From: Alphaproteobacteria bacterium
Lineage (GTDB): Bacteria; Pseudomonadota; Alphaproteobacteria; Caulobacterales; Caulobacteraceae
Direction of reading: 5' to 3'
DNA length: 44,624 nt
Assembly: GCA_025350685.1 (NCBI GenBank)
Contig: JANXXK010000131.1
Location: 1-44,624, forward strand
In this document: piece by piece, positions 25,585 to 35,801 of the stretch
How positions within the stretch are numbered: the stretch's first letter is position 1
How the letters are laid out: the number at the start of each line of letters is the position of its first letter
The notes under the pieces: model-generated
What the model was told of the DNA's origin: nothing
Database searches by the model: none
Seen by the model: only the letters and a program-made list of their open reading frames with translations
Made by a program: the position numbers and the translations under genes

Positions 25585-25923
25585 TCATGATGCCAGCCCC
25601 ACGGCGGTTCTGGCCCGGGCGTCGAGCACCAGCAGGGCGCAGCCGGCGAGCGCCAAGGCGCCCAGCGCCGGCGCGAAGCCGCGCGACAGGGTGAGCAGCA
25701 CCGGCTGCAGCACCGGCCACAGCGCCCAGAGCGCGCCCGCGCCCACCGCGGTGACGCCCAACAGGAACGCCACGTCCTCCTGGAAGCGCTGGCGCATCAC
25801 CCGGGCCATGACCTCCGTCGAGAAGACCGGATCGCGCGCGGGGGGCTCGTCCAAGGCGAACAGCGCCCGCAGCCGATCATCGGCCCTGTTTTGGTCAGCC
25901 AAATTCTTGTCAGCCTGCGTCAT
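25585..25923 (-). CDS. Small membrane protein after ECF gene (cassette 2, possible anti-sigma)
   Basis: The 112-residue protein has a charged N-terminus (about 1-48, DDRLRALFALDEPPARDPVF, STEVMARVMRQR) and two hydrophobic segments near 52-72 and 84-102. Its start lies inside the end of the ECF gene (14-base overlap), with TAGGAG upstream. A GTG three bases earlier is an equal alternative. It lines up with the protein at 24094-24468 by layout and by the LFA-P-D-F-V-R pattern before the first helix. An anti-sigma function is likely from context but unproven. No zinc-binding motif is seen. Confidence 0.6.
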   Translation of the reverse strand: MTQADKNLADQNRADDRLRALFALDEPPARDPVFSTEVMARVMRQRFQEDVAFLLGVTAVGAGALWALWPVLQPVLLTLSRGFAPALGALALAGCALLVLDARARTAVGLAS

Positions 25924-26452
25924 CACTACTCACTCCTAACGCCTGCAGGAGCCGCGCACGGCCCCGGGATACGTGACTTTTCACCGTGCCGAGCGGCAAT
26001 CTCAGGGCGTCTGAGGCCTCAGCGTGGCTGAAGTCCGCCGCCAGGCAAAGCGCGACGCAGGCCCGTTGTTCCGCCGGCAGGCAGGCCATCGCCGCCTCCA
26101 GCGCCAGCTTGTCCTCGGCCGGAGCGTCGAGGGTGGCGTCGCGGTCGGCCTCATAGCTGGCTTCGCGGGCCCGGTCGCGGCCGGCCGATCGGACCGCGCT
26201 CAGGTGCTTGTTGTAGCCGATGCCGCAGAGCCAGGCCCTGACGCTGGCCCCGGTCTTCAGCCGCCCGATCCGCGTCCAGGCGGCCAGGAAGGTCTCCTGC
26301 GCCAGGTCGTCCGCCTGGGCCCAGTTTCCGCAGGCCCGGCGCAGGAACGCGCGGACCGCCTGCTGATGCCTTTCCACGAGCCGCGAAAACGCCTCGGCCG
26401 ATCCGCCCTGGGCGGCCGCGACCAGAGACTCATCGAGGCTCGTCAGGATCAT
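25910..26452 (-). CDS. ECF-type RNA polymerase sigma factor (copy 2)
   Basis: The 180-residue protein has region 2 (AFSRLVERHQQAVRAFLRRA, DDLAQETFLAAWTRIGRL, at about 20-70), followed by SVRAWLCGIGYNKHLSA, and region 4 (LPAEQRACVALCLAADFSHAE, LPLGTVKSHVSRGRARLL, at about 122-172). It shares the LPLGTVKSHV helix-turn-helix core with the ECF at 24461-25045 but differs clearly elsewhere, so the two probably read different or diverged promoters. Its start overlaps the preceding membrane-protein stop by four bases (ATGA). Confidence 0.93.
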   Translation of the reverse strand: MILTSLDESLVAAAQGGSAEAFSRLVERHQQAVRAFLRRACGNWAQADDLAQETFLAAWTRIGRLKTGASVRAWLCGIGYNKHLSAVRSAGRDRAREASYEADRDATLDAPAEDKLALEAAMACLPAEQRACVALCLAADFSHAEASDALRLPLGTVKSHVSRGRARLLQALGVSSDDAG

Positions 26453-26973
26453 TTGCCCCGGAACGTCGTCGACAGCACCGCGACGATCAGATTGCCGACC
26501 GCCACCACCGTCATGATGATCGCCACCAGGTGGAACGGCCCCTCGACGCCGGGCCAGTCAGACCAGTCGGCGGCCCACCAGAAGCCTGCCGCCACCGCCC
26601 CGGTGACGAAGGCCGAGCGCCACTGCCAGTAGGGGCCCCAGCGGTAGTAGTGCCGGTAGGCGCGGCGCATGGAGCGCGGCGAGCCCCAATAGCCGCCGTA
26701 ACCGCCATAGCCACCGTATCCGGAGCCGGGGCCGTAGCCTGGCCCATAGCCCGGATAGCCTCCGGGGGGCGGCGGTGGCGCGTTGGGGTCGATATGGTCG
26801 GCCGCGCCGCGGACCAGCTCCGGCGGCGGCTCCTTGCCGTTCTCCGCATAGGACCTGAGCAGGTCCAGATGGTCGCGGCTGCGCTTGTAGGCCAGCCAGC
26901 GGTCCCAGGCGCCGAAGACGAAGAAGAAGATCGGGAACAGCAGCCACCAGTAGCTGCGGAAGAACTCGTCCAT
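26449..26973 (-). CDS. Membrane protein with Gly/Tyr/Pro repeats (cassette 2)
   Basis: The 174-residue protein has an N-terminal membrane helix (about 8-24: YWWLLFPIFFFVFGAW), then RWLAYKRSRDHLDLLRSYAE and NGKEPPPELVRGAADHI, a proline run, and a low-complexity stretch of GYG repeats at about 72-96 (GYPGYGPGYGPGSGYGGYGG). An aromatic/basic stretch and two C-terminal helices follow (about 124-138 and 146-168). The segment LLRSYAENGKEPPPEL matches that of the protein at 25070-25477, which points to a common ancestor with an inserted repeat. It is coupled to the ECF gene by an ATGA overlap. The function is unknown. Confidence 0.65.
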   Translation of the reverse strand: MDEFFRSYWWLLFPIFFFVFGAWDRWLAYKRSRDHLDLLRSYAENGKEPPPELVRGAADHIDPNAPPPPPGGYPGYGPGYGPGSGYGGYGGYGGYWGSPRSMRRAYRHYYRWGPYWQWRSAFVTGAVAAGFWWAADWSDWPGVEGPFHLVAIIMTVVAVGNLIVAVLSTTFRGK

Positions 26974-27070
26974 GAGCTTGAGCTCCTTTGAGCCGGCGGA
27001 CCGAAGACCTCTCCTGCCCGCCTTTCACCCCTAGTCGCCGCCGACCCGCCGATCGGATGCGGCGGCGCGA

Positions 27071-27439
27071 TCATCCGGGCTCGAACAACTCCACCACATT
27101 CCCCGCCGGGTCCTGGCAAAGGATTTGCCGGCCGCCCGGCCCGACGACGATGTCGCTGCGAAAGGCCACGCCCTGGCCGCGCAGGCTGGCGACCAGGCCC
27201 GGCAGATCCTCCACGGTGAGCACGAAGCGGCTCCAGCCGCCCGGGGCCGGCTGGACGCCGTCGGGCATGGGCCGCGAGGCCGAGGCCATGGGTCCGGCCA
27301 CCCAGAGCCGCAGGTCCTCGCGCTCGAGGATGGCCATGGCCGGCCCGAACTGCTGGGCGAGACTGAAGCCGAGCTTGCCGACGTAGAAGGCGACCGCGGC
27401 GTCCACGTCGTCGACGATGTAGCGCACCTGGGCCGCCAT
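27071..27439 (-). CDS. VOC-family (glyoxalase-like) protein
   Basis: The 122-residue protein has the paired beta-alpha-beta-beta-beta layout of the vicinal oxygen chelate fold: VRYIVDDVDAAVAFYVGKLG at the start and GRQILCQDPAGNVVELFEPG at the end, with the usual C-terminal Glu of the metal site. The first repeat lacks an obvious metal His at the start (Val-Arg-Tyr in its place), so catalysis is uncertain. It overlaps the ArsC-like gene upstream by an ATGA, so the two are translated together. Substrate unknown. Confidence 0.8.
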   Translation of the reverse strand: MAAQVRYIVDDVDAAVAFYVGKLGFSLAQQFGPAMAILEREDLRLWVAGPMASASRPMPDGVQPAPGGWSRFVLTVEDLPGLVASLRGQGVAFRSDIVVGPGGRQILCQDPAGNVVELFEPG

Positions 27440-27801
27440 CAGCCGAACCGCTGCGCATAGGCATCGGGCCTGAAGCCGACCAGCAGGCCGGCCTCGGTCT
27501 CCAGGACCGGACGCTTGATCATCGAGGGTTGGGCCAGCATCAGGGCGATCGCCCTGGCCTCGTCGATTCCCTGCTTGTCGGCCCCCTGCTTGTCGGCATC
27601 GGGCAGCTTCTTGAAGGTGGTCCCGGCGCGGTTCAGCAGCACCTCCCAGCCGACTTGCCGCGCCCAGCCCTCCAGCCGCGCCCGCTCGACGCCCTGTTTC
27701 TTGTAGTCATGGAAGCCGTAGGCGACGCCGGCCTGGTCCAGCCAGGTCCAAGCCTTCTTCATCGTGTCGCAGTTACGGATTCCGTAGAGGGTCACAGCCA
27801 T
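27439..27801 (-). CDS. ArsC/Spx-type reductase (YffB-like)
   Basis: The 120-residue thioredoxin-fold protein opens VTLYGIRNCDTMKKAWTWLD, with a single Cys in the N-terminal active-site loop as in YffB-type members, and ends with SMIKRPVLETEAGLLVGF, the conserved substrate-binding region (PxxIKRPV). It is more like the YffB/Spx branch than true arsenate reductases, because the Arg triad is incomplete and no ars genes are near. A five-residue duplication (DKQGA then DKQGI) lies at about 69-78. ATGA overlap with the VOC gene that follows. Confidence 0.85.
   Translation of the reverse strand: MAVTLYGIRNCDTMKKAWTWLDQAGVAYGFHDYKKQGVERARLEGWARQVGWEVLLNRAGTTFKKLPDADKQGADKQGIDEARAIALMLAQPSMIKRPVLETEAGLLVGFRPDAYAQRFG
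27569..27597. repeat. In-frame 15-base tandem duplication
   Basis: CCCTGCTTGTCGGC occurs at 27569-27582 and again at 27584-27597, period 15. It adds five residues to the ArsC-like protein without breaking the frame. Confidence 0.8.
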
Positions 27802-27831
27802 GGCCCAAGCTTCCCGCCCGTGGCGCGTTCG

Positions 27832-28368
27832 TCAAGCCAGCGGCCAGCGGCCCAGCACCTCGTGGCGGCCTTCGCCCAACACGCTGTCGATCAGCACGAA
27901 CTCGCGGACCGTCCAGGTGACCGGCTCGACGAATTCCGCCGGCGCCTCACGGCGGTCCCACAGGAGCGCGATGTGCGCCGACAGCTCCGGCTCGCGGCGC
28001 GGCGCCATCTCCACGGCGCGCAGCGCCTTGTGCAGCGTGGCGTGCAGGGCCGAAGCGCCGATGAGGCCCTCCTCGCCGGTCAGCACCAGCGGATGTGGAT
28101 CGCCCTGCCAGCTCTCCACGCGGTTCAGCGCGATCACGAAGGGTCGGGCGGAGACACCGGCGACGGCCGACGCCGCCTTGTCGATCGCCGCGCGGGGCGG
28201 CGGCCCGCGAAAGCCGCCGACGACGTTCAGCGACAGGTGTAGGCGGGTGGCCGGTGTGGGCTTGCCGATCAGCCCGTGGCGCCGGCGCGCATCGGCGGTC
28301 ACTGCGGCGATCCGCTCGGTCGCCTGGGCGTCCGGCTGCAGCGCGAAGAAGACCCGGTGTTCAGGCAT
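27832..28368 (-). CDS. thpR: RNA 2',3'-cyclic phosphodiesterase (ThpR/LigT family)
   Basis: The 178-residue protein has the 2H phosphoesterase layout: RVFFALQPDA at the start, the first catalytic motif in RLHLSLNVVG (HxS) at about 43-46, and a second in LSAHIALLWD at about 132-135. The second would normally be HxT/HxS but reads H-I-A, which may weaken activity. The length fits the family. The ATG at 28368 is used; a TTG twelve bases upstream has a better AGGGG and may be the real start. Cellular role in RNA end processing is not well settled. Confidence 0.82.
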   Translation of the reverse strand: MPEHRVFFALQPDAQATERIAAVTADARRRHGLIGKPTPATRLHLSLNVVGGFRGPPPRAAIDKAASAVAGVSARPFVIALNRVESWQGDPHPLVLTGEEGLIGASALHATLHKALRAVEMAPRREPELSAHIALLWDRREAPAEFVEPVTWTVREFVLIDSVLGEGRHEVLGRWPLA

Positions 28369-28401
28369 GGCCGGTGGCAATAACCCCTGTCGTCAGGAAA
28401 G

Positions 28402-28694
28402 CCCACTGCGGACACGTTCACGGTGTCCGACAACGCCGGCCGCTCGACCGCGATCATCAACAGCAACCTCTCCAGGGCCTATCGCTGATCTCGTTCCCGG
28501 CGGTGGGGAACATCATCACCCTGACGACCAGCAACCCCCGTTATGACTATTCAATCGACAACATCGGCTTCAACCAGGCCACGCCGGGGGTTCCCGAGCC
28601 TGCCAGCTGGGCGCTGATGTTGATCGGCTTCGGCGGCCTCGGCGTCGCGCTGCGCCGACGTCGTCGGGATGGGGCCGTCTCGGCAGCGGCATAG
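28402..28694 (+). pseudogene. Remnant of a PEPxxWA-CTERM protein
   Basis: Two reading frames give consecutive parts of one protein. The first (28402-28473) reads PTADTFTVSDNAGRSTAIIN then SNLS and soon hits a stop at 28486. The second, from 28473, reads QGLSLISFPAVGNIITLTTS and continues to DYSIDNIGF, then VPEPASWALMLIGFGGLGVA and RRRRR, a full PEPxxWA sorting tail. One missing C near 28471-28473 explains the shift. No signal peptide or start exists before it; the thpR start lies just upstream. It is the last third of a lost exported protein. Confidence 0.75.
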
Positions 28695-28702
28695 CCGATC
28701 GG

Positions 28703-28751
28703 CCGACCGCAGTTACGAAAGGTCGGCGGATGGCGAGCTTTTGTTTTTTTT
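28703..28751 (+). terminator. Possible terminator after the PEP-CTERM remnant
   Basis: GCCGACC (28703-28709) pairs with GGTCGGC (28722-28728) around a 12-base loop; a run of eight T is at 28744-28751, 15 bases after the stem. The gap weakens the call. It points away from the remnant toward the end of the convergent guaA. Confidence 0.35.
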
Positions 28752-28786
28752 GCTCCGGGCTCGCATTCGGCGGACCCAGCCCTCCC

Positions 28787-30349
28787 CTACTCCCATTCGA
28801 TGGTCCCGGGCGGCTTGCTCGTCACGTCGTAGACGACGCGGTTGATGCCCTTGACCTCGTTGATGATCCGGGTGGCGCAGCGGCCGAGGACGTCCCAGGG
28901 GAATTCGAAGAAGTCGGCGGTCATGCCGTCGGTCGAGGTGACGGCGCGCAAGGCGCAGACGTTCTCGTAGGTCCGCGCGTCACCCATGACGCCCACGGTC
29001 TTCACTGGCAGCAGCACGGCAAAGGCCTGCCAGATGCTGTCGTAGAGCCCGGCCTTGCGGATCTCGTCGAGGTAGATGGCGTCGGCCTGCTGCAGCACGG
29101 CGACCTTCTCGGGGGTGATGTCGCCGGGGATGCGAATGGCCAGGCCCGGGCCTGGGAACGGGTGGCGGCCGACGAAGGCGGGGTCGAGACCCAGTTCGAC
29201 GCCCAGGGCGCGCACCTCGTCCTTGAACAGCTCGCGAAGCGGCTCGACCAGCTTGAGTTTCATGTAGTCCGGCAGGCCGCCGACATTGTGGTGGCTCTTG
29301 ATCACCGCGGAGGGACCACCGCTGGCCGAGACGCTCTCGATGACGTCCGGATAGAGGGTGCCCTGGGCGAGGAAGGCGGCGCCTTCGACCTTGGCCGCCT
29401 CGCGGTCGAAGATCTCCACGAACACCCGGCCGATGATCTTGCGCTTGGTCTCCGGGTCGCTGACGCCCTCAAGCTGTCCGAGAAATTCCCTCGACGCATC
29501 AACGTGTACCAGCGGAATGTTGTAGTGATCACGGAACAGGGTCACCACCTGCTCGGCCTCGTTCAGGCGCAGCAGGCCGGTATCGACGAACACGCAGGTG
29601 AGCTGCTCGCCGATCGCTTCGTGGATCAGCACCGCGGCGACCGAGCTATCGACCCCGCCGGAGAGGCCGCAGATCACCCGGCCCTTGCCCACCTGGGCGC
29701 GGATCTTGGCGACCATCTCCTGGCGGAACGAGGCCATGGTCCAGTCGCCGGTGAGGCCCGCGATCTTGTGGGTGAAATTGCGCAGCATCAGGGCGCCGCG
29801 CGGCGTGTGCGCCACTTCGGGGTGGAACTGGATGCCGTAGAAGCGGCGGGCTTCATCGGCGATCACCGCGTAGGGGCTGCCCTCGGAGGCGGCGACCACC
29901 TCGAAGCCCAGGGGAATGGCGGTGATCTTGTCGCCGTGGCTCATCCAGACGGTTTCCTGGTGGCCGGGCGCGCCCAGGCCCTCCAGCAGCGGGCTCTCTT
30001 TCCCGATGAGGATTTCGGCGCGGCCGAACTCGCGGGCGTGGCCACCCTCCACCGCCCCGCCGAGCTGGGCGGCCATGGTCATCTCGCCGTAGCAGATGCC
30101 CAGCACCGGCACACCGAGCTCGAAGATTTCCTGGGGCGCGGACGGGCTTTGCGCCTCATGCACGCTAGCCGGGCCGCCCGAGAGGATCACCGCTTTCGGC
30201 GCGAAGTCGGCCAGCATCGGGCCGACTTTGTCGTAGGGATGGATCTCGCAATAGACCCCGCTCTCGCGCAGCCGCCGGGCGATCAGCTGAGTCACCTGGC
30301 TGCCGAAATCGACGATCAGGACGCGGTCGTGGGCGGGGGTCGTGGACAT
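28787..30349 (-). CDS. guaA: GMP synthase (glutamine-hydrolysing)
   Basis: The 520-residue enzyme converts XMP to GMP. The class I glutaminase domain begins [17 protein letters not shown], has the nucleophile Cys in VLGICYGEM and the His/Glu pair in [10 protein letters not shown]. The ATP pyrophosphatase domain carries the PP-loop [10 protein letters not shown] (about 229-238) and the C-terminal dimerisation domain ends in [11 protein letters not shown]. All catalytic parts are present and the length is normal. The rRNA methyltransferase gene ends ten bases before it, so the two are likely cotranscribed; guaB is a few genes upstream. Confidence 0.97.
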   Translation of the reverse strand: MSTTPAHDRVLIVDFGSQVTQLIARRLRESGVYCEIHPYDKVGPMLADFAPKAVILSGGPASVHEAQSPSAPQEIFELGVPVLGICYGEMTMAAQLGGAVEGGHAREFGRAEILIGKESPLLEGLGAPGHQETVWMSHGDKITAIPLGFEVVAASEGSPYAVIADEARRFYGIQFHPEVAHTPRGALMLRNFTHKIAGLTGDWTMASFRQEMVAKIRAQVGKGRVICGLSGGVDSSVAAVLIHEAIGEQLTCVFVDTGLLRLNEAEQVVTLFRDHYNIPLVHVDASREFLGQLEGVSDPETKRKIIGRVFVEIFDREAAKVEGAAFLAQGTLYPDVIESVSASGGPSAVIKSHHNVGGLPDYMKLKLVEPLRELFKDEVRALGVELGLDPAFVGRHPFPGPGLAIRIPGDITPEKVAVLQQADAIYLDEIRKAGLYDSIWQAFAVLLPVKTVGVMGDARTYENVCALRAVTSTDGMTADFFEFPWDVLGRCATRIINEVKGINRVVYDVTSKPPGTIEWE

Positions 30350-30358
30350 GGGGCTCCG

Positions 30359-31636
30359 TTAGCGAGTCTTCTCCAGCACGGCGACGAAAAAGCCGTCCGT
30401 GCCGGCGGTGCGGGGCGACAGGCGCAAAAAGCCGTCAGGGGTGAGGTGCTGGGTGAGCTTCGGATCGTCGGCGGCGGGGCGGATCGCGAAGCCCTCGGCG
30501 CGGGCCAGGAAGGCCGCCACACGGTCCTCGTCCTCTTCCGGCAACACCGAGCAGGTCACATAGACCAGGCGGCCGCCCGGCTTCACGAACGGGGCGCCGG
30601 TGTCGAGCACCAGGTCCTGGTCTGCCATGCGGCGGGTGAGCGTCTCCTCAGTCAGCCGCCACTTGGTGTCGGGATGGCGTCGCCAGGAGCCGGAGCCCGA
30701 GCAAGGGGCGTCGATGAACACCACGTCCATCTTGCCCTCCAGGCCCTTCAGCGGATCGGGGTGCACGGGGGAGCGGATCTGCAGGTTGCGCACGCCGGCG
30801 CGCTCGGCGCGGCGGATGGTGTCGGCCAGGCGTCGGGCATCGGAGTCATAGGCGTAGATCTGGCCGGTGTTGCCCATCGCCCCGGCCAGGGCGAGGGTCT
30901 TGCCGCCGCCGCCGGCGCAGAGATCCAGCACCTGCTTGCCCTTCACCTCGCCGGCTGACGCAGCCGCGATCTGCGAGCCCAGGTCCTGCACCTCGAACCA
31001 ACCCTTGGAGAACTGCGGGATGGCCTCGACGGCGCGGCTGCGGTCGGCGGGATCGAGGGCGGGCATGCGCAGCGCCGTGGGCAGGACATCCGTCGCCTCG
31101 GCCAGCAGGGGCGCCAGCGCCTTCAACGCCCGGTCCGGATCGGTCTTCAGCAGATTGACCCGCAGGTCGACGGGCGCCCGGGCGGCGAGCGCGGCCCCCT
31201 CCTGCGCACGAGCCGCCCCAAAGGCGCTGGCTATCGAGGCGTCGAGCCAGTCCGGATAGTCGCCCCGCACGGCGTCGGGGGCGTCGCCCAGGTCCCTGGG
31301 CTTTTCGAGAGCGGCGCGTTCAGCGTCGGTCAACGGGCCCGACCCATGCGGCTCTTCGCCGGCGGCCTCGGCGACCCGGTCCAGCGGCCAGTCCCACTCA
31401 AACTTGAGCGCTGCGAGGGCGGCCGCACGAACGCTGTCGTCGCCCATCCGCCAGCCCAGCGAACGCCGGCGCCGCAGGACGTCGAGCGCCAGACCGGAGA
31501 CGAAGGCGCGGTCCTTCGCCCCGGCGTAGCGGGCAGCGTCTCCCCAAGACTTCAGCGCGAGCCGGACAGGCCTGTGGCGGGTCTCGATCTCGGTCAGGAC
31601 ATCAATTGCCGCCGCAAGGCGTCCGGCGTCAAGCAA
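30359..31636 (-). CDS. RsmB/NOP-family rRNA m5C methyltransferase
   Basis: The 425-residue protein has an N-terminal NusB-like helical part (about 1-130) and a Rossmann methyltransferase domain: LDLCAGGGGKTLALA (SAM binding, about 240), DAPCSGSGSWRRHPD (catalytic motif IV Cys region) and VTCSVLPEEDED (motif VI Cys). This matches the Sun/RsmB group that methylates cytosine in 16S rRNA; the exact base is not known for this protein. The start is a TTG at 31636 with AGGTGA upstream, just after the MAPEG stop. No ATG fits the N-terminus. Confidence 0.92.
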   Translation of the reverse strand: MLDAGRLAAAIDVLTEIETRHRPVRLALKSWGDAARYAGAKDRAFVSGLALDVLRRRRSLGWRMGDDSVRAAALAALKFEWDWPLDRVAEAAGEEPHGSGPLTDAERAALEKPRDLGDAPDAVRGDYPDWLDASIASAFGAARAQEGAALAARAPVDLRVNLLKTDPDRALKALAPLLAEATDVLPTALRMPALDPADRSRAVEAIPQFSKGWFEVQDLGSQIAAASAGEVKGKQVLDLCAGGGGKTLALAGAMGNTGQIYAYDSDARRLADTIRRAERAGVRNLQIRSPVHPDPLKGLEGKMDVVFIDAPCSGSGSWRRHPDTKWRLTEETLTRRMADQDLVLDTGAPFVKPGGRLVYVTCSVLPEEDEDRVAAFLARAEGFAIRPAADDPKLTQHLTPDGFLRLSPRTAGTDGFFVAVLEKTR

Positions 31637-31642
31637 GTCTCG

Positions 31643-32047
31643 TCACCTGAAGAAAGCCCCGATGATCATCACGATGCCGACGATGCTGACCGTCCAGGCC
31701 AGGGTGCGGACCAGGGGCACGCCGGAAGCGTAGAGCGGCACATAGAGGGCGCGGCCGGCCACATAGAGCGCCGCGCCATAGTAGGTCATCGGCCCGAGCT
31801 TGCCGGCGATGTCGGCCGCGATCACGGCGACCGCGAACAGCGGAAAGGTCTCGAGGAAGTTCCCCAGCGCCCGGCCCAGGCGTGCGGCCACCACGCCGAC
31901 CGGCTTGGCGTCGTCGCGCGGGCCTAAGAGCCAGGCGAAGTCACGCTCGCCGCCACTGCCGGCCACGGCGGCCCAGACGATCTGCACAAAACCGATGATC
32001 ACCGCGACCATCAGCAGCTTCAACTCCACTGGAACCTGAGCACCCAT
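31643..32047 (-). CDS. MAPEG-family membrane protein
   Basis: The 134-residue protein has four predicted membrane helices (about 8-29, 60-80, 83-102, 110-132) and the MAPEG marks: ELKLLMVAVIIGFVQI, ARLGRALGNFLETFPLFAVA (the RALGNxxE signature of the family) and ALYVAGRALYVPLYASG. Eukaryotic members act in eicosanoid and glutathione metabolism; bacterial ones are largely uncharacterised. It lies between guaB and the rRNA methyltransferase gene. Confidence 0.88.
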   Translation of the reverse strand: MGAQVPVELKLLMVAVIIGFVQIVWAAVAGSGGERDFAWLLGPRDDAKPVGVVAARLGRALGNFLETFPLFAVAVIAADIAGKLGPMTYYGAALYVAGRALYVPLYASGVPLVRTLAWTVSIVGIVMIIGAFFR

Positions 32048-32105
32048 AACGGCCTCCCCCTATTTGCCAACCGGTGCAGGATCGCCCGGACGGCGTCGCG
32101 ACCCC

Positions 32106-34465
<2,360 letters not shown>

Positions 34466-34518
34466 GTCCGCTTATGCACGGGTTGTCGTTACGCGGAAAT
34501 CGACATATTCGGGCGCTG

Positions 34519-35409
34519 ATGTTCGGAAATCTCACATCCTCGTCCCTACCCTCGCTGAACGCGCTCCGCGCCTTCGAGGCCATGGCGCGAACCGGGCGTG
34601 CGACCCTGGCGGCGGATGAGCTGCACGTGACGCACAGCGCGGTCAGTCGCCAGGTGAAGGCCTTGGAGGCGTCGCTGGGTGTGCGGCTGTTCAGCGGGCC
34701 GAAGCATCGCCTGACCTTGACGCCGGCCGGCCAGAAGCTGCTGCCCGCCCTCACCCGCGCCTTCGATGAGATCGCCGCCGCCGTCCGCAACCTGCGTAGC
34801 GACGGCGAGGATCTGTACCTGGCCGTCAACGCCAGCATTTCGGTGAAGTGGCTGATCCCGCGCCTGGCCGGCTTCACCGCCGCCTATCCCGGCGTGCGCC
34901 TGCACCTGGAGGAACTGCCGTCGCAGGCCACCTCGCACCGCGGCGCCCAGGCGGTCGTGCGCATCGTGCCCAATGGCCGCCTCGCCGACCCGCTCGTCAC
35001 GCCCTTCATCCAGAACCACATCGGCCCGGCCATGACCCCGACCCTGGCCGAGCGTTTCGCCGCCGATCCCTTGGCCGCCCCGCGCCTATCCGCCCAGTCG
35101 CACCCGCAGGGCTGGGCCATCTGGGCCGCGGTGGCCGGCGTCGAACTGTCGCCCGCGCCCGAGCAGCCCTTCGCCCACCTGCACTTCGCCCTGGACGCCG
35201 CCGTGGCCGGCCTGGGCGTCGCCATCCTGCCCTGGCCGCTGATCGCCGAGGAGATCGCCGAGGGCCGGCTGGTCGCGCCCCTGGGCTTTCGCCGCACCGA
35301 AACCGCCTTCGCCCTGATCGCCGCCACGCCCGCCGCCGACCGCCCGCTGACCGCCTTCCGCGACTGGCTGGTCACCGAAGGCGCCAGCACGCCGCCGCCG
35401 CCCGGCTAG
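34519..35409 (+). CDS. LysR-family transcriptional regulator (GcvA-like)
   Basis: The 296-residue protein has the LysR N-terminal helix-turn-helix (LPSLNALRAFEAMARTGRAT, HVTHSAVSRQVKALEASLGV, about 10-55) with the linker FSGPKHRLTLTPAGQKLL, and the periplasmic-binding-like effector domain from about 90. The layout resembles GcvA-type regulators. The ATG at 34519 begins the conserved part. It is divergent from the methyltransferase gene over a 53-base gap, the common setting of a LysR target. It ends four bases inside the convergent membrane gene. Confidence 0.92.
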   Translation: MFGNLTSSSLPSLNALRAFEAMARTGRATLAADELHVTHSAVSRQVKALEASLGVRLFSGPKHRLTLTPAGQKLLPALTRAFDEIAAAVRNLRSDGEDLYLAVNASISVKWLIPRLAGFTAAYPGVRLHLEELPSQATSHRGAQAVVRIVPNGRLADPLVTPFIQNHIGPAMTPTLAERFAADPLAAPRLSAQSHPQGWAIWAAVAGVELSPAPEQPFAHLHFALDAAVAGLGVAILPWPLIAEEIAEGRLVAPLGFRRTETAFALIAATPAADRPLTAFRDWLVTEGASTPPPPG

Positions 35410-35801
35410 TCGCGTCGAATCAGCAGCGGCATCGCCACGAAGATGAATTGCGCCGTCAGGCCGAGCGCCCCGGCGGCTGTCCACGCCTCGGCGAGCTGCA
35501 CCGCGAGCGACTTGCCTAGAAGAAGTCCCAACGCCACCTCGGCGCTGAACAGGAGTGCGAAGGCCGTCAGGGTCATCGTCAGCCGACTGGCCCGTTCAGA
35601 GCGCACCCGGAAGCGCCGCAGAAGGCTGCGGCACGCCACGAAGGATGTGGCCAGGATCACAGGCGCCTCCGCGGCGACCGCCTGCAGTCGCGATAGGCCA
35701 AGGCCCTGCTCCAGGCCCAGGGTGCGCACGACGCCGGTGACGAAGGCGACGGCGAAGACGACGGCGAAATAGGCCAGCCCGGCAAGGAGCGCGGCCCTCA
35801 C
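35406..35801 (-). CDS. Small membrane protein of unknown function
   Basis: I do not recognise this 131-residue protein. It has four hydrophobic stretches at about 4-24, 40-58, 76-94 and 105-126 and a basic loop (RSLLRRFRVRSERASRL) between the second and third. It is coupled to rlmE by an ATGA overlap and so is the last gene of the ppx/gppA-rlmE series. Its stop overlaps the convergent LysR end by four bases. Confidence 0.65.
   Translation of the reverse strand: MRAALLAGLAYFAVVFAVAFVTGVVRTLGLEQGLGLSRLQAVAAEAPVILATSFVACRSLLRRFRVRSERASRLTMTLTAFALLFSAEVALGLLLGKSLAVQLAEAWTAAGALGLTAQFIFVAMPLLIRRD

Noticed and set aside
27439-27801. True arsenate reductase of an ars operon
   Set aside because: No ars genes are adjacent and the Arg triad is incomplete; the YffB/Spx branch fits better.
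28730-30958. A 742-codon open frame on the plus strand opposite guaA and the rRNA methyltransferase gene
   Set aside because: Same reason: a shadow of well-supported minus-strand genes, with composition typical of antisense GC-rich frames.
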